DNA of 64,000 nt from Candidatus Mediterraneibacter pullicola (GTDB taxonomy: Bacteria; Bacillota; Clostridia; Lachnospirales; Lachnospiraceae): assembly GCA_019117065.1 (NCBI GenBank), contig DXAK01000045.1, positions 62,001-126,000 of the forward strand, in the 5' to 3' direction. Both the position numbers and the translations under genes were made by a program. This document shows, piece after piece, positions 46,817 to 55,561 of this stretch. A model generated the notes under the pieces. The model made no database searches, was not told where the DNA came from, and saw only the letters and a list, made by a program, of their open reading frames with translations. The stretch's first letter is position 1; each line of letters opens with the position of its first letter.

Positions 46817-47145
46817 TACAATTATAAATGATTTTTGTCTATTCTGTCGGATTGTTTTTCCTTTTTCTGTATGTTATTCTCTGTTTACGGATACGGACGG
46901 AGTTCTTGTCGTCCGGCCATTCATGTCGTGATGTCTTCTCATTTTCGGAAGTTCCTTTCGGAACAGTTACCCGGTAATGAACAAAACCCTGCAGTTTTGA
47001 ATTCATCAGCACCCTGATGCTTTATCTGCCGGTTGGAGTACAAAGGAGGGAAATATATGAAAATATTCTGAAAAAAATACGGTAGAATATGGTGTCCGTT
47101 TTATTGGACATGTGGAAATGTATAATAAAAAAAGTAAGATTGTTG
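46817..47145. other. Gene-free gap between dnaJ and recA with small hairpins and a 4-codon reading frame
   Basis: No gene of known type was found here. The region contains small hairpins (GTTCC-TTTC-GGAAC near 46950; CATCAG-CAC-CTGATG-like pairing near 47005-47020) and, at 47057-47071, a start-to-stop reading frame of only four codons (Met-Lys-Ile-Phe) behind an excellent CAAAGGAGGG ribosome binding site. A 60-codon frame at 46835-47017 has no ribosome binding site and is not believed. It could be a decayed gene or a small leader RNA. Confidence 0.4.
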
Positions 47146-47177
47146 TTGACATTTGATAAGTGGTATAATACTATAAT
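47146..47177 (+). promoter_or_regulatory. recA promoter region
   Basis: Perfect TTGACA at 47146-47151. Candidate -10 boxes are TACTAT (47169-47174, 17-base spacing) and TATAAT (47172-47177, 20-base spacing). The SOS box begins nine bases further on. Confidence 0.7.
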
Positions 47178-47185
47178 ACCAGATG

Positions 47186-47199
47186 CGAACAATTGTTCG
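47186..47199. promoter_or_regulatory. Gram-positive SOS box (LexA/DinR site) of recA
   Basis: CGAAC-AATT-GTTCG (47186-47199) matches the CGAAC-N4-GTTCG consensus exactly. LexA bound here would repress recA-recX until DNA damage. Confidence 0.95.
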
Positions 47200-47223
47200 A
47201 TACAAGAAAAGGAGAATTGGATA

Positions 47224-48321
47224 ATGGCAGGAAATGATGAGAAGAAGAAAGCATTAGACGCGGCGATCGCGAAGCTTGAGAAAGATTTTGGAAAAGGTAC
47301 GGTTATGAAGCTGGGAGAATCTGGTGCTCACGTAGCTGTTGAGACTGTACCTACGGGCTGTCTAAGCCTTGACCTTGCTCTCGGGCTGGGGGGAGTGCCG
47401 AAAGGGCGTGTTATTGAAATATATGGGCCGGAATCAAGCGGTAAGACGACAGTGGCTCTGCACATGATAGCAGAGGTGCAGAAGAGAGGCGGTATCGCGG
47501 GCTTTATTGACGCAGAGCATGCGATGGACCCGGTATATGCGAAGAACATCGGCGTGGATATTGACGAGCTTTACATATCACAGCCGGACAGTGGAGATCA
47601 GGCTCTGGAGATCGCAGAGACTATGGTTCGCTCCGGCGCCATTGATATCATCGTTATCGACTCTGTGGCAGCTCTTGTTCCCAAGCAAGAGATCGAAGGG
47701 GATATGGGAGACAGCCATGTGGGACTTCAGGCGAGACTGATGTCACAGGCGCTGCGTAAGCTCACCCCGGTGATTAGCAAGTCGAATTGTGTCGTTATCT
47801 TTATCAACCAGCTCCGTGAGAAAGTGGGCGTAATGTTCGGGAACCCGGAGACGACGACGGGCGGGCGCGCGCTTAAGTTCTATGCGTCAGTCCGCATGGA
47901 TGTGAGAAGGATTGAGACATTGAAGCAGAGCGGCGAAATGGTTGGAAACCGCACGCGTATTAAGATTGTAAAGAATAAAATTGCGCCTCCGTTTAAAGAG
48001 GCGGAGTTCGATATTATGTTTGGGAAAGGAATTTCCAGAGAAGGGGATATTCTTGATCTTGCGTCGGGCATTGATCTGGTGAAGAAGAGCGGGGCATGGT
48101 ATGCGTACGAAGGTGAGAAGATCGGGCAGGGAAGGGAGAATGCGAAAGCATATCTTGAGAGCCACCCAGAAGTGATGGAAGAGCTGGATCGGAAAGTGCG
48201 CGCCCACTATCATCTGCTGGGCGTTGAGGCAGGTGATGAGGAGAAAGCGGCGATTCAGGAGCCGGTGGGGTCAAAGAGCAGTCAGGGCAGTGATCTTTCA
48301 CTTAAAGGCGGGAAACAGTAA
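47224..48321 (+). CDS. recA: Recombinase RecA
   Basis: RecA carries out strand exchange and stimulates LexA cleavage. The 365-residue protein has Walker [10 protein letters not shown] near residue 66, the [10 protein letters not shown] segment, Walker [11 protein letters not shown] near 140, and the loops [14 protein letters not shown] and [17 protein letters not shown]. The C-terminal tail is longer and more polar than core RecA. ATG 47224 follows AAAAGGAGAATTGGATA; earlier in-frame codons overlap the promoter and SOS box and are rejected. Its stop shares a base with recX. Confidence 0.98.
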   Translation: MAGNDEKKKALDAAIAKLEKDFGKGTVMKLGESGAHVAVETVPTGCLSLDLALGLGGVPKGRVIEIYGPESSGKTTVALHMIAEVQKRGGIAGFIDAEHAMDPVYAKNIGVDIDELYISQPDSGDQALEIAETMVRSGAIDIIVIDSVAALVPKQEIEGDMGDSHVGLQARLMSQALRKLTPVISKSNCVVIFINQLREKVGVMFGNPETTTGGRALKFYASVRMDVRRIETLKQSGEMVGNRTRIKIVKNKIAPPFKEAEFDIMFGKGISREGDILDLASGIDLVKKSGAWYAYEGEKIGQGRENAKAYLESHPEVMEELDRKVRAHYHLLGVEAGDEEKAAIQEPVGSKSSQGSDLSLKGGKQ

Positions 48322-48944
48322 TGACCGTCACGAAAGTGGAACCACTGACAAAGATGAAATTTAAAGTGTATCTTGACGGACAGTTTGCCTTTGTACTCTA
48401 CAAGGGCGAACTGTCCCGTTTTGGCATTAAAGAAGGCGTAAATCTCTCGGAAGAGATGGAAGAGAAGATTCGCATGGAAGTGATCTTAAAGCGGGCAAAG
48501 CTGCGGGCGCTGCATCTTCTTGAGGATATGGACCGTACAGAGGCCGCGCTCAGGGAAAAACTTAGGCAGGGGATGTATTCTGCGGACGCCGTGGACAAGG
48601 CGGTTGAGTATGTGAAGTCTTTCGGTTATCTGAATGATGCCCGGTATGCGGAGAATTTCGTCCGAAGCAGAAAAGGCGGTAAAAGCCGCAAAGAGATCCG
48701 CGCTCTGCTTATGGGTAAGGGGGTGGCGCCAGAACTGGCGGACGCTGCTTTTGAGATATGTTATGACAGGGGTGAGGATGACGGGGAAGAAGAGGCGGTC
48801 CGCAAGATTTTAAGGAAGAAACGTTTTAATCCAGAGGATGCCGACGAGGTACAGACGCAGAAAATATACGGTTATCTTGCAAGGAAAGGTTTCCGCTACG
48901 ACACTGTCCGTCAAGTGATACAAAATTATAATGAGGATGCTTGA
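48321..48944 (+). CDS. recX: RecA regulator RecX
   Basis: RecX binds RecA filaments and limits their activity. The 207-residue protein is all-helical with the RecX three-helix repeats (RTEAALREKLRQGMYSADAVDKAVEYVKSFGYLNDARYAENF in part, about residues 72-115; and a C-terminal repeat ending YDTVRQVIQNYNED). Its ATG overlaps the recA stop by one base (TAATG), so the regulator is coupled to its target and shares its SOS control. Confidence 0.93.
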   Translation: MTVTKVEPLTKMKFKVYLDGQFAFVLYKGELSRFGIKEGVNLSEEMEEKIRMEVILKRAKLRALHLLEDMDRTEAALREKLRQGMYSADAVDKAVEYVKSFGYLNDARYAENFVRSRKGGKSRKEIRALLMGKGVAPELADAAFEICYDRGEDDGEEEAVRKILRKKRFNPEDADEVQTQKIYGYLARKGFRYDTVRQVIQNYNEDA

Positions 48945-48969
48945 CATTGTTGTGAAAACAGTATAAAAT
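48941..48969 (+). promoter_or_regulatory. rny promoter
   Basis: Perfect TTGACA (48941-48946), overlapping the recX stop codon, then 17 bases and TAAAAT (48964-48969). Start predicted near 48976, giving a leader of about 50 bases. Confidence 0.75.
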
Positions 48970-49012
48970 TTAACTGTTGTATTTAAGTATTATGTACAAT
49001 GAAAATTAAATA

Positions 49013-49025
49013 AGGAGGTGCTCCT
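49013..49025 (+). promoter_or_regulatory. Self-complementary ribosome binding site of rny
   Basis: AGGAG-GTG-CTCCT (49013-49025) is a perfect 5-bp hairpin with a 3-base loop that buries the Shine-Dalgarno sequence directly before the GTG start at 49026. It could act as a translational brake or a feedback site. Confidence 0.6.
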
Positions 49026-50585
49026 GTGCAATTAAGTTTAGGCTTATGTATAGTAATTGCCGTGGCCCTCGCGTTGATAGTTGGGATCATATCTCATTTT
49101 GTGACGGTTTCTAATCTGAAGAAGAATGCTGAGAGTAAGATTGGGAATGCGGAAGCGAAGGCAAGGGAGATCATCGACGATGCTGTGAAAACTGCTGAGA
49201 CAACGAAAAAGGAAGCTCTTTTGGAAGTGAAAGAAGAGTCGATCAAGACGAAAAATGATCTTGAGAAAGAGACTAAGGAAAGAAGAGCAGAACTGCAGCG
49301 CTATGAAAAGAGAGTGCTTGCAAAGGAAGAAGCGGTTGACAAACGCTCAGACGCTCTGGAACATCGGGAGTCAAAGCTCACAGCAAAGGAAGAACAGCTA
49401 CGCCAGCGTGAAGCCAAGGCAGAAGAACTGAGTCAGAAACGGGTGCAGGAACTGGAACGAATCTCAGGACTTACCTCCGAACAGGCAAAAGAATATCTGT
49501 TGAAAACTGTTGAAGAAGATGTTAAACATGACACCGCGAAGATGGTCAGAGAGTTGGAAGCTCAGGCAAAGGAGGAGGCTGACAAGAAGGCGAAAGAGTA
49601 TGTTGTCAATGCCATCCAAAGATGTGCCGCAGACCATGTAGCAGAGACGACGATTTCTGTTGTGCAGCTTCCGAGCGATGAGATGAAGGGACGTATTATC
49701 GGCCGCGAGGGAAGGAATATCCGGACGCTGGAGACCCTTACAGGTGTGGAACTGATTATTGACGACACACCGGAGGCGGTGGTTCTCTCCGGATTTGACC
49801 CAATCCGTCGTGAGGTCGCAAGGATTGCTCTCGAGAGGCTGATTGTGGACGGACGTATTCATCCGGCTAGGATTGAAGAAATGGTAGAAAAGGCGCAGAA
49901 GGAAGTCGATACGATGATTAGGGAAGAGGGGGAAGCTGCGGCGCTCGAAGTTGGAGTGCCGGGCATTCATCCCGAGCTGATCCGCCTCCTTGGACGCATG
50001 AAGTTCAGAACAAGTTATGGGCAGAATGCCCTGAAGCACTCCATCGAGGTGGCTCAGCTTGCAGGGCTTCTTGCAGGTGAGATCGGCATTGACGTGAGAG
50101 TGGCGAAGCGTGCTGGACTTTTGCACGATATAGGCAAATCTATCGACCATGATGTAGAAGGGTCACATATCCAGATAGGTGTGGATCTGTGTAGAAAATA
50201 CAAGGAGTCCGCAACTGTCATAAATGCTGTGGAAGCACATCACGGCGATGTGGAGCCACAGACACTGGTCGCCTGTGTAGTACAGGCTGCTGACACGATT
50301 TCAGCGGCAAGACCGGGCGCAAGGCGTGAGACCATTGAAACATATACAAACAGATTGAAACAGTTAGAAGAGATTACCAACCAGTTTAAAGGTGTGGATA
50401 AATCTTTTGCCATTCAGGCAGGTAGAGAGATTCGTGTTATGGTAGTTCCGGAGCAGGTATCTGATGATGATATGGTGCTTATGGCAAGGGATATTGCAAA
50501 ACAGATCGAGTTTGAGCTGGAATATCCCGGACAGATCAAGGTAAATGTCATCCGTGAATCGCGGGCGACAGATTACGCGAAATAG
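49026..50585 (+). CDS. rny: Ribonuclease Y
   Basis: RNase Y is the membrane-anchored endonuclease that begins mRNA decay in many Gram-positives. The 519-residue protein has an N-terminal membrane helix (about 5-24), a long charged coiled coil (about 30-200), a KH RNA-binding domain ([17 protein letters not shown] near 220) and an HD domain with the metal motif [13 protein letters not shown] near 365. The start is GTG 49026, preceded by an unusual self-pairing Shine-Dalgarno. Its own promoter lies at the end of recX, and a strong terminator follows. Confidence 0.97.
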   Translation: MQLSLGLCIVIAVALALIVGIISHFVTVSNLKKNAESKIGNAEAKAREIIDDAVKTAETTKKEALLEVKEESIKTKNDLEKETKERRAELQRYEKRVLAKEEAVDKRSDALEHRESKLTAKEEQLRQREAKAEELSQKRVQELERISGLTSEQAKEYLLKTVEEDVKHDTAKMVRELEAQAKEEADKKAKEYVVNAIQRCAADHVAETTISVVQLPSDEMKGRIIGREGRNIRTLETLTGVELIIDDTPEAVVLSGFDPIRREVARIALERLIVDGRIHPARIEEMVEKAQKEVDTMIREEGEAAALEVGVPGIHPELIRLLGRMKFRTSYGQNALKHSIEVAQLAGLLAGEIGIDVRVAKRAGLLHDIGKSIDHDVEGSHIQIGVDLCRKYKESATVINAVEAHHGDVEPQTLVACVVQAADTISAARPGARRETIETYTNRLKQLEEITNQFKGVDKSFAIQAGREIRVMVVPEQVSDDDMVLMARDIAKQIEFELEYPGQIKVNVIRESRATDYAK

Positions 50586-50615
50586 CAATAAATCATAACA
50601 ACAGATGAAAAACCG

Positions 50616-50642
50616 GCCCCTGTCGTAAGACAGGGGCTTTTT
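50616..50642 (+). terminator. Strong terminator after rny
   Basis: GCCCCTGTC (50616-50624), GTAA loop, GACAGGGGC (50629-50637), then TTTTT: a textbook intrinsic terminator. Confidence 0.97.
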
Positions 50643-50714
50643 AGTTATATGGGAAAACCCAGAGGCAGAAATTTTAACAGGAATAACAAATCCGGAAAAT
50701 AAAGGAGATTAAGT

Positions 50715-51254
50715 ATGAGTGAGCATATCAAACGGTTGAAAAGAGAGTTAAAATTCAGAGGAACGATCATTGATTTTTATCAGGATACTATGGAGATCAA
50801 CGGGGATCACACAGCGGTCTGGGATTTTATTAAGCACAAAGGAGCGGCGGCCGTGGTACCAGTGACAGAGGATGGGAAGATTCTCATGGTGCGCCAGTAC
50901 AGAAACGCCCTTGACCGGTATACACTTGAGATTCCGGCAGGCGCTCTGGATAAGGAGGATGAGCCGGGAAGAGAGTGCGCGTCCCGGGAACTGGAGGAGG
51001 AGACGGGTTTTTGCAGTGAAAATCTGGAGTGGCTCATCACTCTTCGCACGACAGTCGCCTTCTGTAACGAGCGGATCGAGGTTTATGTGGCGAAGAATCT
51101 GATGCCGTCAAAACAACATCTTGACGAGGATGAATTTATTGATGTTCAGCCATATACGCTGGATGAGCTCAAGGAGAAGATTTTTTTAGGAGAGATCGAG
51201 GATGGGAAAACTGTGGCGTCATTGATGGCATACGCTGTGAAATATAAAGAATAA
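50715..51254 (+). CDS. nudF: ADP-ribose pyrophosphatase-type NUDIX hydrolase
   Basis: A 179-residue NUDIX hydrolase that cleaves ADP-ribose to AMP and ribose-5-phosphate. The NUDIX box is GALDKEDEPGRECASREL (about 80-97), continuing EEETGF. Upstream VRQYRNALDRYTLEIPAG is characteristic of ADP-ribose pyrophosphatases. AAAGGAGATTAAGT precedes ATG 50715. It is followed 62 bases later by the spoIIM-type gene on the same strand, an association common in Clostridia. Confidence 0.9.
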   Translation: MSEHIKRLKRELKFRGTIIDFYQDTMEINGDHTAVWDFIKHKGAAAVVPVTEDGKILMVRQYRNALDRYTLEIPAGALDKEDEPGRECASRELEEETGFCSENLEWLITLRTTVAFCNERIEVYVAKNLMPSKQHLDEDEFIDVQPYTLDELKEKIFLGEIEDGKTVASLMAYAVKYKE

Positions 51255-51316
51255 AAGAACAACCCCGGCATATAATGAAATATCCCGCTACATCCGGACT
51301 GATAGGAGGAGGCAGC

Positions 51317-51856
51317 ATGAGAATATTTCATACGAGAAAGCAGCTTCTTGTTTTCTTTATGCCGGGGTTTTTACTCGGCATTATTTATGTCAATTTTATC
51401 GCAAAAAAATACATGGCTGAACCGGGAATTTTTAGCGATTATTTTCTGGAGCAGTTCCGGTCAGCCTCCGTGGAGGCAAGAGAGTATATTTGGTACTTGC
51501 TGAAGATCCGGGCTGTGCCCTTTCTCACATTGATTGGCTTGTCTTTTACAAAGGCGAGGAAGGTATCATCCGTCCTGTTTCTCCTGTGGACGGGCATAGC
51601 CTTTGGCATTCTGATATCTGCTGCTGTGCTGAATATGGGGATCAAGGGAAGCCTTCTGTGTGTGGCTGGCCTGTTCCCGCAGTTTCTATTCTATATCCCG
51701 GCGTACCTTGTGCTTTTATGGCACTGTTACATGGTTCCTCAGAATAGCTGGAACCGTCAGAAAACTATATTTACCTCCTTGATGATGACAGTCGGCATCA
51801 TGATGGAATTGTATGTCAATCCCATTCTTGTCAAAGCATTTCTTTCGGTGATGTAA
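51317..51856 (+). CDS. spoIIM: Stage II sporulation protein M-like membrane protein
   Basis: SpoIIM belongs to the SpoIIDMP complex that remodels peptidoglycan during engulfment. This 179-residue protein has an N-terminal helix, an extracellular or forespore-side segment and about four more helices, with LFPQFLFYIPAYL matching the SpoIIM signature seen in Bacillus. It is shorter than Bacillus SpoIIM (about 214 residues). ATG 51317 follows TAGGAGGAGGCAGC. Its last 26 bases overlap the end of the convergent flippase gene. Confidence 0.85.
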   Translation: MRIFHTRKQLLVFFMPGFLLGIIYVNFIAKKYMAEPGIFSDYFLEQFRSASVEAREYIWYLLKIRAVPFLTLIGLSFTKARKVSSVLFLLWTGIAFGILISAAVLNMGIKGSLLCVAGLFPQFLFYIPAYLVLLWHCYMVPQNSWNRQKTIFTSLMMTVGIMMELYVNPILVKAFLSVM

Positions 51857-53168
51857 TTTTTTTTATCTGCACCCAAAGTACGAGAAATGCCAACGCAGAG
51901 ACGATGAGTTGACTGACTAGCAATCCCCACAGATACCCTTGTATCCCAAATCCGGGGATGATGAGGAATACACCGGCGATACGGACGAGCAGCCCGGTGG
52001 CATTGATGAGAAAAGTAAGGGCTGTCTTTCCCAGACCATTGATAGCGCTCACAAGGGCGGTGTTCGTATAGAGAAAGGGGCAGATCCATGCAAGAGTGAG
52101 GATGAATCGTCCCGCGGAATTGCTATGGAAGAGGAGGCTCCCGATGAGATTGCCGAACAGAAGAAAGAACAGGCAGCTCGATAATCCAAGGATCAGGCAG
52201 CTTCCTACAGCCTTTTTCAGAAGCCGCGCCATGCCTGTGCGGTTCCCGGAAACCTGAGCCGCGCTTACCGCCGGCATAAGAACGGTTCCAACGGAGTTGG
52301 TGATGGCGGATGGAAATAGGATGCAGGGCAGTGCCATTCCTGTCAGCACCCCATACATACTGAGTGCTTCGCTTGTGCTCATCCCGTAAAGTTTAAGACA
52401 GGAGGGGATGGAGGCGGCTTCCACGCTTTGGAGCAGGGTGACTGCCGCTCGGTTAGCGGTCAGAGGTATGGAGAGGGAGAGTAGTTCCCGCAGATTACCC
52501 GTGAGAGTGGAAAAGGCGGGACACGGCATGGGCGCCTCCTGTCTGGAAAGAAAACGGGATGAGAACAGGGCGGAGGCAAATTCTCCCGCCACGATTCCTA
52601 CCGTAGCAATCTGGATGGATGGAATGCGCCCATTTTGTTTCATGAATACGAAAAGAAGGAACACAGACAGGATACGCAGTATCTGTTCTATGAGTTGACT
52701 TAGCGCGGGGAGGGCTGTTCTTTGAAGCCCGAGGCTATATCCGCAGATACAGCTATGTACGGCAGCGCAAGGAAGGGCATAGGAAATGATAATCAGCAGT
52801 TCTTCACACCGAGAATCTCCGAGGAAGGTCTGTGCAATAAATGCCGCATTCTGCTGGACAAAAATTACCTCTGTGAATGAGAGGAGAAGAGTGAGGCTAA
52901 GAGCAGTGTATAGAATGCTCTTAGCCTCTTTTTGTCTTCCAAGTGAGACTTTTCCTGCTACCATGCGGGAGACGGCCGTCTGGATACCTGAAGTACTAAG
53001 GGAAAGACAGAGTGCATATACGGGAAATGTAAGCTGATATAGTCCTACATTTTCCTCGCCAAAGGCGTGGCTTAAAAAGATGCGGAAGAAAAATCCCATA
53101 AAGCGGGTGATGAAACCGGCGGCAGTCAGTATGATGGCTCCCTGAAATAATTTGTGTTTTGAAGGCAT
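51831..53168 (-). CDS. SpoVB/MurJ-like polysaccharide or lipid flippase
   Basis: A 445-residue membrane protein with about 12-14 helices, beginning GAIILTAAGFITRFMGFFFR, which is very like SpoVB and other members of the MOP (polysaccharide transporter) superfamily; FGEENVGLYQLTFPVY follows. Such proteins flip lipid-linked sugar or peptidoglycan precursors during spore cortex synthesis. Several paralogues are usual, so the assignment to SpoVB itself is not certain. It is convergent with spoIIM, overlapping by 26 bases, and divergent from the iscR-type gene. Confidence 0.85.
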   Translation of the reverse strand: MPSKHKLFQGAIILTAAGFITRFMGFFFRIFLSHAFGEENVGLYQLTFPVYALCLSLSTSGIQTAVSRMVAGKVSLGRQKEAKSILYTALSLTLLLSFTEVIFVQQNAAFIAQTFLGDSRCEELLIIISYALPCAAVHSCICGYSLGLQRTALPALSQLIEQILRILSVFLLFVFMKQNGRIPSIQIATVGIVAGEFASALFSSRFLSRQEAPMPCPAFSTLTGNLRELLSLSIPLTANRAAVTLLQSVEAASIPSCLKLYGMSTSEALSMYGVLTGMALPCILFPSAITNSVGTVLMPAVSAAQVSGNRTGMARLLKKAVGSCLILGLSSCLFFLLFGNLIGSLLFHSNSAGRFILTLAWICPFLYTNTALVSAINGLGKTALTFLINATGLLVRIAGVFLIIPGFGIQGYLWGLLVSQLIVSALAFLVLWVQIKKITSPKEML

Positions 53169-53249
53169 ATGCTATCACTCCGATATTCGTCCGCCGGATA
53201 TCGACCGCGGACAGAAGCAGACTTTTTACAGCATATGTTAATTCATGAC

Positions 53250-53278
53250 TTGACAGAACAAAGCTCGGGTGATATTCT
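53250..53278 (+). promoter_or_regulatory. Promoter of the iscR-nifS operon
   Basis: Perfect TTGACA (53250-53255), 17 bases, TATTCT (53273-53278). Start predicted near 53285. Confidence 0.7.
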
Positions 53279-53290
53279 ACAAAAGTAAAT

Positions 53291-53307
53291 CCCAGTAAAA
53301 TACTAGG
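53291..53307. promoter_or_regulatory. Rrf2/IscR-type operator
   Basis: CCCAGTAAAATACTAGG is an imperfect palindrome (CC-AGTA ... TACT-GG) just downstream of the predicted start, well placed for autorepression by the Rrf2-family gene that follows. Confidence 0.6.
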
Positions 53308-53362
53308 AAATAGAGAAGGGTTTCGCGATACAGCGAGAAAGCTTGACAAAGAAGGTGAGAAG

Positions 53363-53818
53363 GTGAAGCTGTCTACAAAAGGAAGATACGGGCTACGCGC
53401 ACTGATTGATCTCGCCCAGAACAGCAAAGAGACGCCAGTGTCCATTACCAGCATATCGGCTCGTCAGGATCTGTCGGAGCGGTATCTGGAGCAATTGATG
53501 TCCATGCTGAAGAAGGCGGGGCTGGTAGAGAGTATCCGAGGTGCCGGAGGCGGATATATTCTGGCGAAGGATATGAAAGAGATCTCTGTCGGCGATGTGC
53601 TAAGAGCACTGGAAGGCTCGTTAGAGCCTGTGGAGTGCGCGGGACTTGAGCCAGACGGAGGATGCAGAGCTTCAGATAGCTGTGTGACTAAATATGTCTG
53701 GCAGAGGATCAATGAGAGTATCAACCGCACAGTGGATGAGATCATGCTGGATCAGCTTGTGCGGGAGAGTTTGAAGAAGGAAGGTACGGGCGCGGACCGT
53801 GCTGGATGCAAAAATTAG
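53363..53818 (+). CDS. iscR: IscR/Rrf2-family iron-sulfur regulator
   Basis: A 151-residue winged-helix regulator of the Rrf2 family. The N-terminus MKLSTKGRYGLRALIDLA and the wing RGAGGGYILAKD are characteristic, and three cysteines (CAGLEPDGGCRASDSC, about residues 92-107) provide the iron-sulfur site. It would sense the cell's Fe-S status and control cysteine desulfurase. The start is GTG 53363 after GAAGGTGAGAAG. It is followed by nifS, separated by 17 bases, and an IscR-like palindrome overlaps its own promoter region. Confidence 0.93.
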   Translation: MKLSTKGRYGLRALIDLAQNSKETPVSITSISARQDLSERYLEQLMSMLKKAGLVESIRGAGGGYILAKDMKEISVGDVLRALEGSLEPVECAGLEPDGGCRASDSCVTKYVWQRINESINRTVDEIMLDQLVRESLKKEGTGADRAGCKN

Positions 53819-53835
53819 AATATACGGAGGCAGAT

Positions 53836-55029
53836 ATGAACAAACTAATCTATCTTGACAACGCGGCAACAACGAAGACATCTCCCGAGGTGGCGGAGGC
53901 AATGCTGCCGTATTTTACAGAGCATTATGGGAATCCGTCCAGTGTGTACGGATTCGCTTCGGAGAATAAAGAAGTCATCACGAAACAGAGAGAAATTATC
54001 GCAAAGGTTCTTGGTGCAAAAGACAATGAGATCTATTTTACGGCGGGCGGGACAGAGTCCGATAACTGGGCGCTCATAGCTACCGCTGAAGCTTATGCGC
54101 CAAAGGGGAAACACATTATTACAAGTAAGATAGAGCATCATGCAGTCCTGCACACGTGTGAGTATCTGGAAAAGCAGGGGTACGAAGTGACTTATTTGGA
54201 TGTGGATGAGAACGGGCTTGTAAATCCAGAAGATGTGGAAAAGGCGATCCGCCCAGACACGATTCTTGTTTCCATTATGTTTGCTAACAATGAGGTCGGC
54301 TCCATTCAGCCAGTTGCTGAGATTGGAAGGATTGCTCATGAGCATGGCGTCCTTTTCCATACGGATGCGGTGCAGGCGTTTGCCCAAGTGCCGATCAATG
54401 TAGATGAATGTAATATTGATATGTTAAGCGCCAGCGGTCACAAACTGAACGGTCCGAAAGGAATTGGATTCCTCTATATTAGGAAAGGTGTGAAGATTCG
54501 TTCCTTCATTCACGGCGGCGCTCAAGAGAGAAGGCGCCGTGCGGGAACGGAGAATGTGCCGGGAATCGTAGGGCTTGGGAAAGCAGTGGAACTTGCCGCG
54601 GCGTCCATGAAAGAGAGAGCAGAAAAAGAATCTGAACTCAGGGATTATCTGATCGGCAGGCTTGAGAAGGAGATTCCGCACTGTAGACTGAATGGGGATC
54701 GGGTAAAACGTCTTCCTAACAATGTGAATTTCAGTTTCCGTTTTGTAGAAGGTGAATCATTGCTTATCATGCTGGACATGAAAGGGATCTGCGCTTCCAG
54801 TGGTTCCGCCTGTACGTCCGGGTCTCTGGATCCGTCTCATGTGCTCCTTGCCATCGGACTGCCCCATGAGATCGCACACGGATCTCTTCGCATGACTCTG
54901 GGGGCGGACACGACGAAGGGAGACGTGGATTATGTGGTGGATTGCTTAAAAGAGATTGTCGCACAGCTTCGGAGCATGTCGCCGCTATATGAAGATTTTA
55001 CACGTAAGCAGGCAAAACCCGCAGACTGA
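53836..55029 (+). CDS. nifS: Cysteine desulfurase NifS/IscS
   Basis: NifS/IscS takes sulfur from cysteine using pyridoxal phosphate and passes it on as persulfide. The 397-residue enzyme starts IYLDNAATTKTSPEV, binds the cofactor at Lys203 (SASGHKLNGPKG), and has the catalytic Cys326 in ASSGSACTSGSLDPSHV, the long-loop group I type that works with NifU/IscU. ATG 53836 follows ATACGGAGGCAGAT; an in-frame ATG at 53806 lies inside the iscR gene. Next come nifU and mnmA. Confidence 0.97.
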   Translation: MNKLIYLDNAATTKTSPEVAEAMLPYFTEHYGNPSSVYGFASENKEVITKQREIIAKVLGAKDNEIYFTAGGTESDNWALIATAEAYAPKGKHIITSKIEHHAVLHTCEYLEKQGYEVTYLDVDENGLVNPEDVEKAIRPDTILVSIMFANNEVGSIQPVAEIGRIAHEHGVLFHTDAVQAFAQVPINVDECNIDMLSASGHKLNGPKGIGFLYIRKGVKIRSFIHGGAQERRRRAGTENVPGIVGLGKAVELAAASMKERAEKESELRDYLIGRLEKEIPHCRLNGDRVKRLPNNVNFSFRFVEGESLLIMLDMKGICASSGSACTSGSLDPSHVLLAIGLPHEIAHGSLRMTLGADTTKGDVDYVVDCLKEIVAQLRSMSPLYEDFTRKQAKPAD

Positions 55030-55123
55030 TCTGGTCTGCATGCAGAATGTATTTGTAATATAACAGGATATTAGCTAAGAGTAGCAGATAAAAGAAAATA
55101 CACAGATTAGGAGGAAAGAATAG

Positions 55124-55561
55124 ATGTATACAGAGAAAGTAATGGATCATTTTCAGCATCCGAGAAATGTAGGAGAGATTGAGAACGCCAGCGGCGTTGG
55201 GACAGTTGGAAACGCAAAATGCGGGGATATCATGAGGATCTATCTGGATATCGATGAGAATCAGATTATCCGTGATGTAAAGTTTAAGACATTTGGCTGC
55301 GGCGCGGCTGTGGCGACAAGCAGCATGGCAACAGAGCTTGTAAAAGGAAAAAGTGTTCAGGAAGCCATGGAAGTGACGAATAAAGCGGTCATGGAGGCTC
55401 TGGACGGACTTCCGCCGGTCAAGATACACTGTTCCCTTCTGGCAGAGGAGGCGATCCACGCAGCTCTATGGGACTACGCGGAGAAGAACGGGATCAAGAT
55501 CGAGGGCTTGGAAAAGCCGAAGTCTGACATTCATGAGGATGAGGAAGAAGAGGAATATTAA
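55124..55561 (+). CDS. nifU: Fe-S cluster scaffold NifU/IscU (N-terminal domain type)
   Basis: A 145-residue scaffold on which Fe-S clusters are built. The three cysteine ligands stand in the expected places: GNAKCGDIM (about 35), FKTFGCGAAVATSS (about 62) and KIHCSLLAEEA (about 106). It starts YTEKVMDHFQHPRNVG, typical for the family, and ends with an acidic tail. TTAGGAGGAAAGAATAG precedes ATG 55124. Its stop overlaps the mnmA start by one base. Confidence 0.96.
   Translation: MYTEKVMDHFQHPRNVGEIENASGVGTVGNAKCGDIMRIYLDIDENQIIRDVKFKTFGCGAAVATSSMATELVKGKSVQEAMEVTNKAVMEALDGLPPVKIHCSLLAEEAIHAALWDYAEKNGIKIEGLEKPKSDIHEDEEEEEY

Noticed and set aside
46835..47017. Possible 60-residue protein between dnaJ and recA
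   Set aside because: No ribosome binding site, no recognisable features; more likely chance.
49464..50150. Reverse-strand frame inside rny
   Set aside because: Opposite the KH and HD domains of a certain gene, with no signals of its own.
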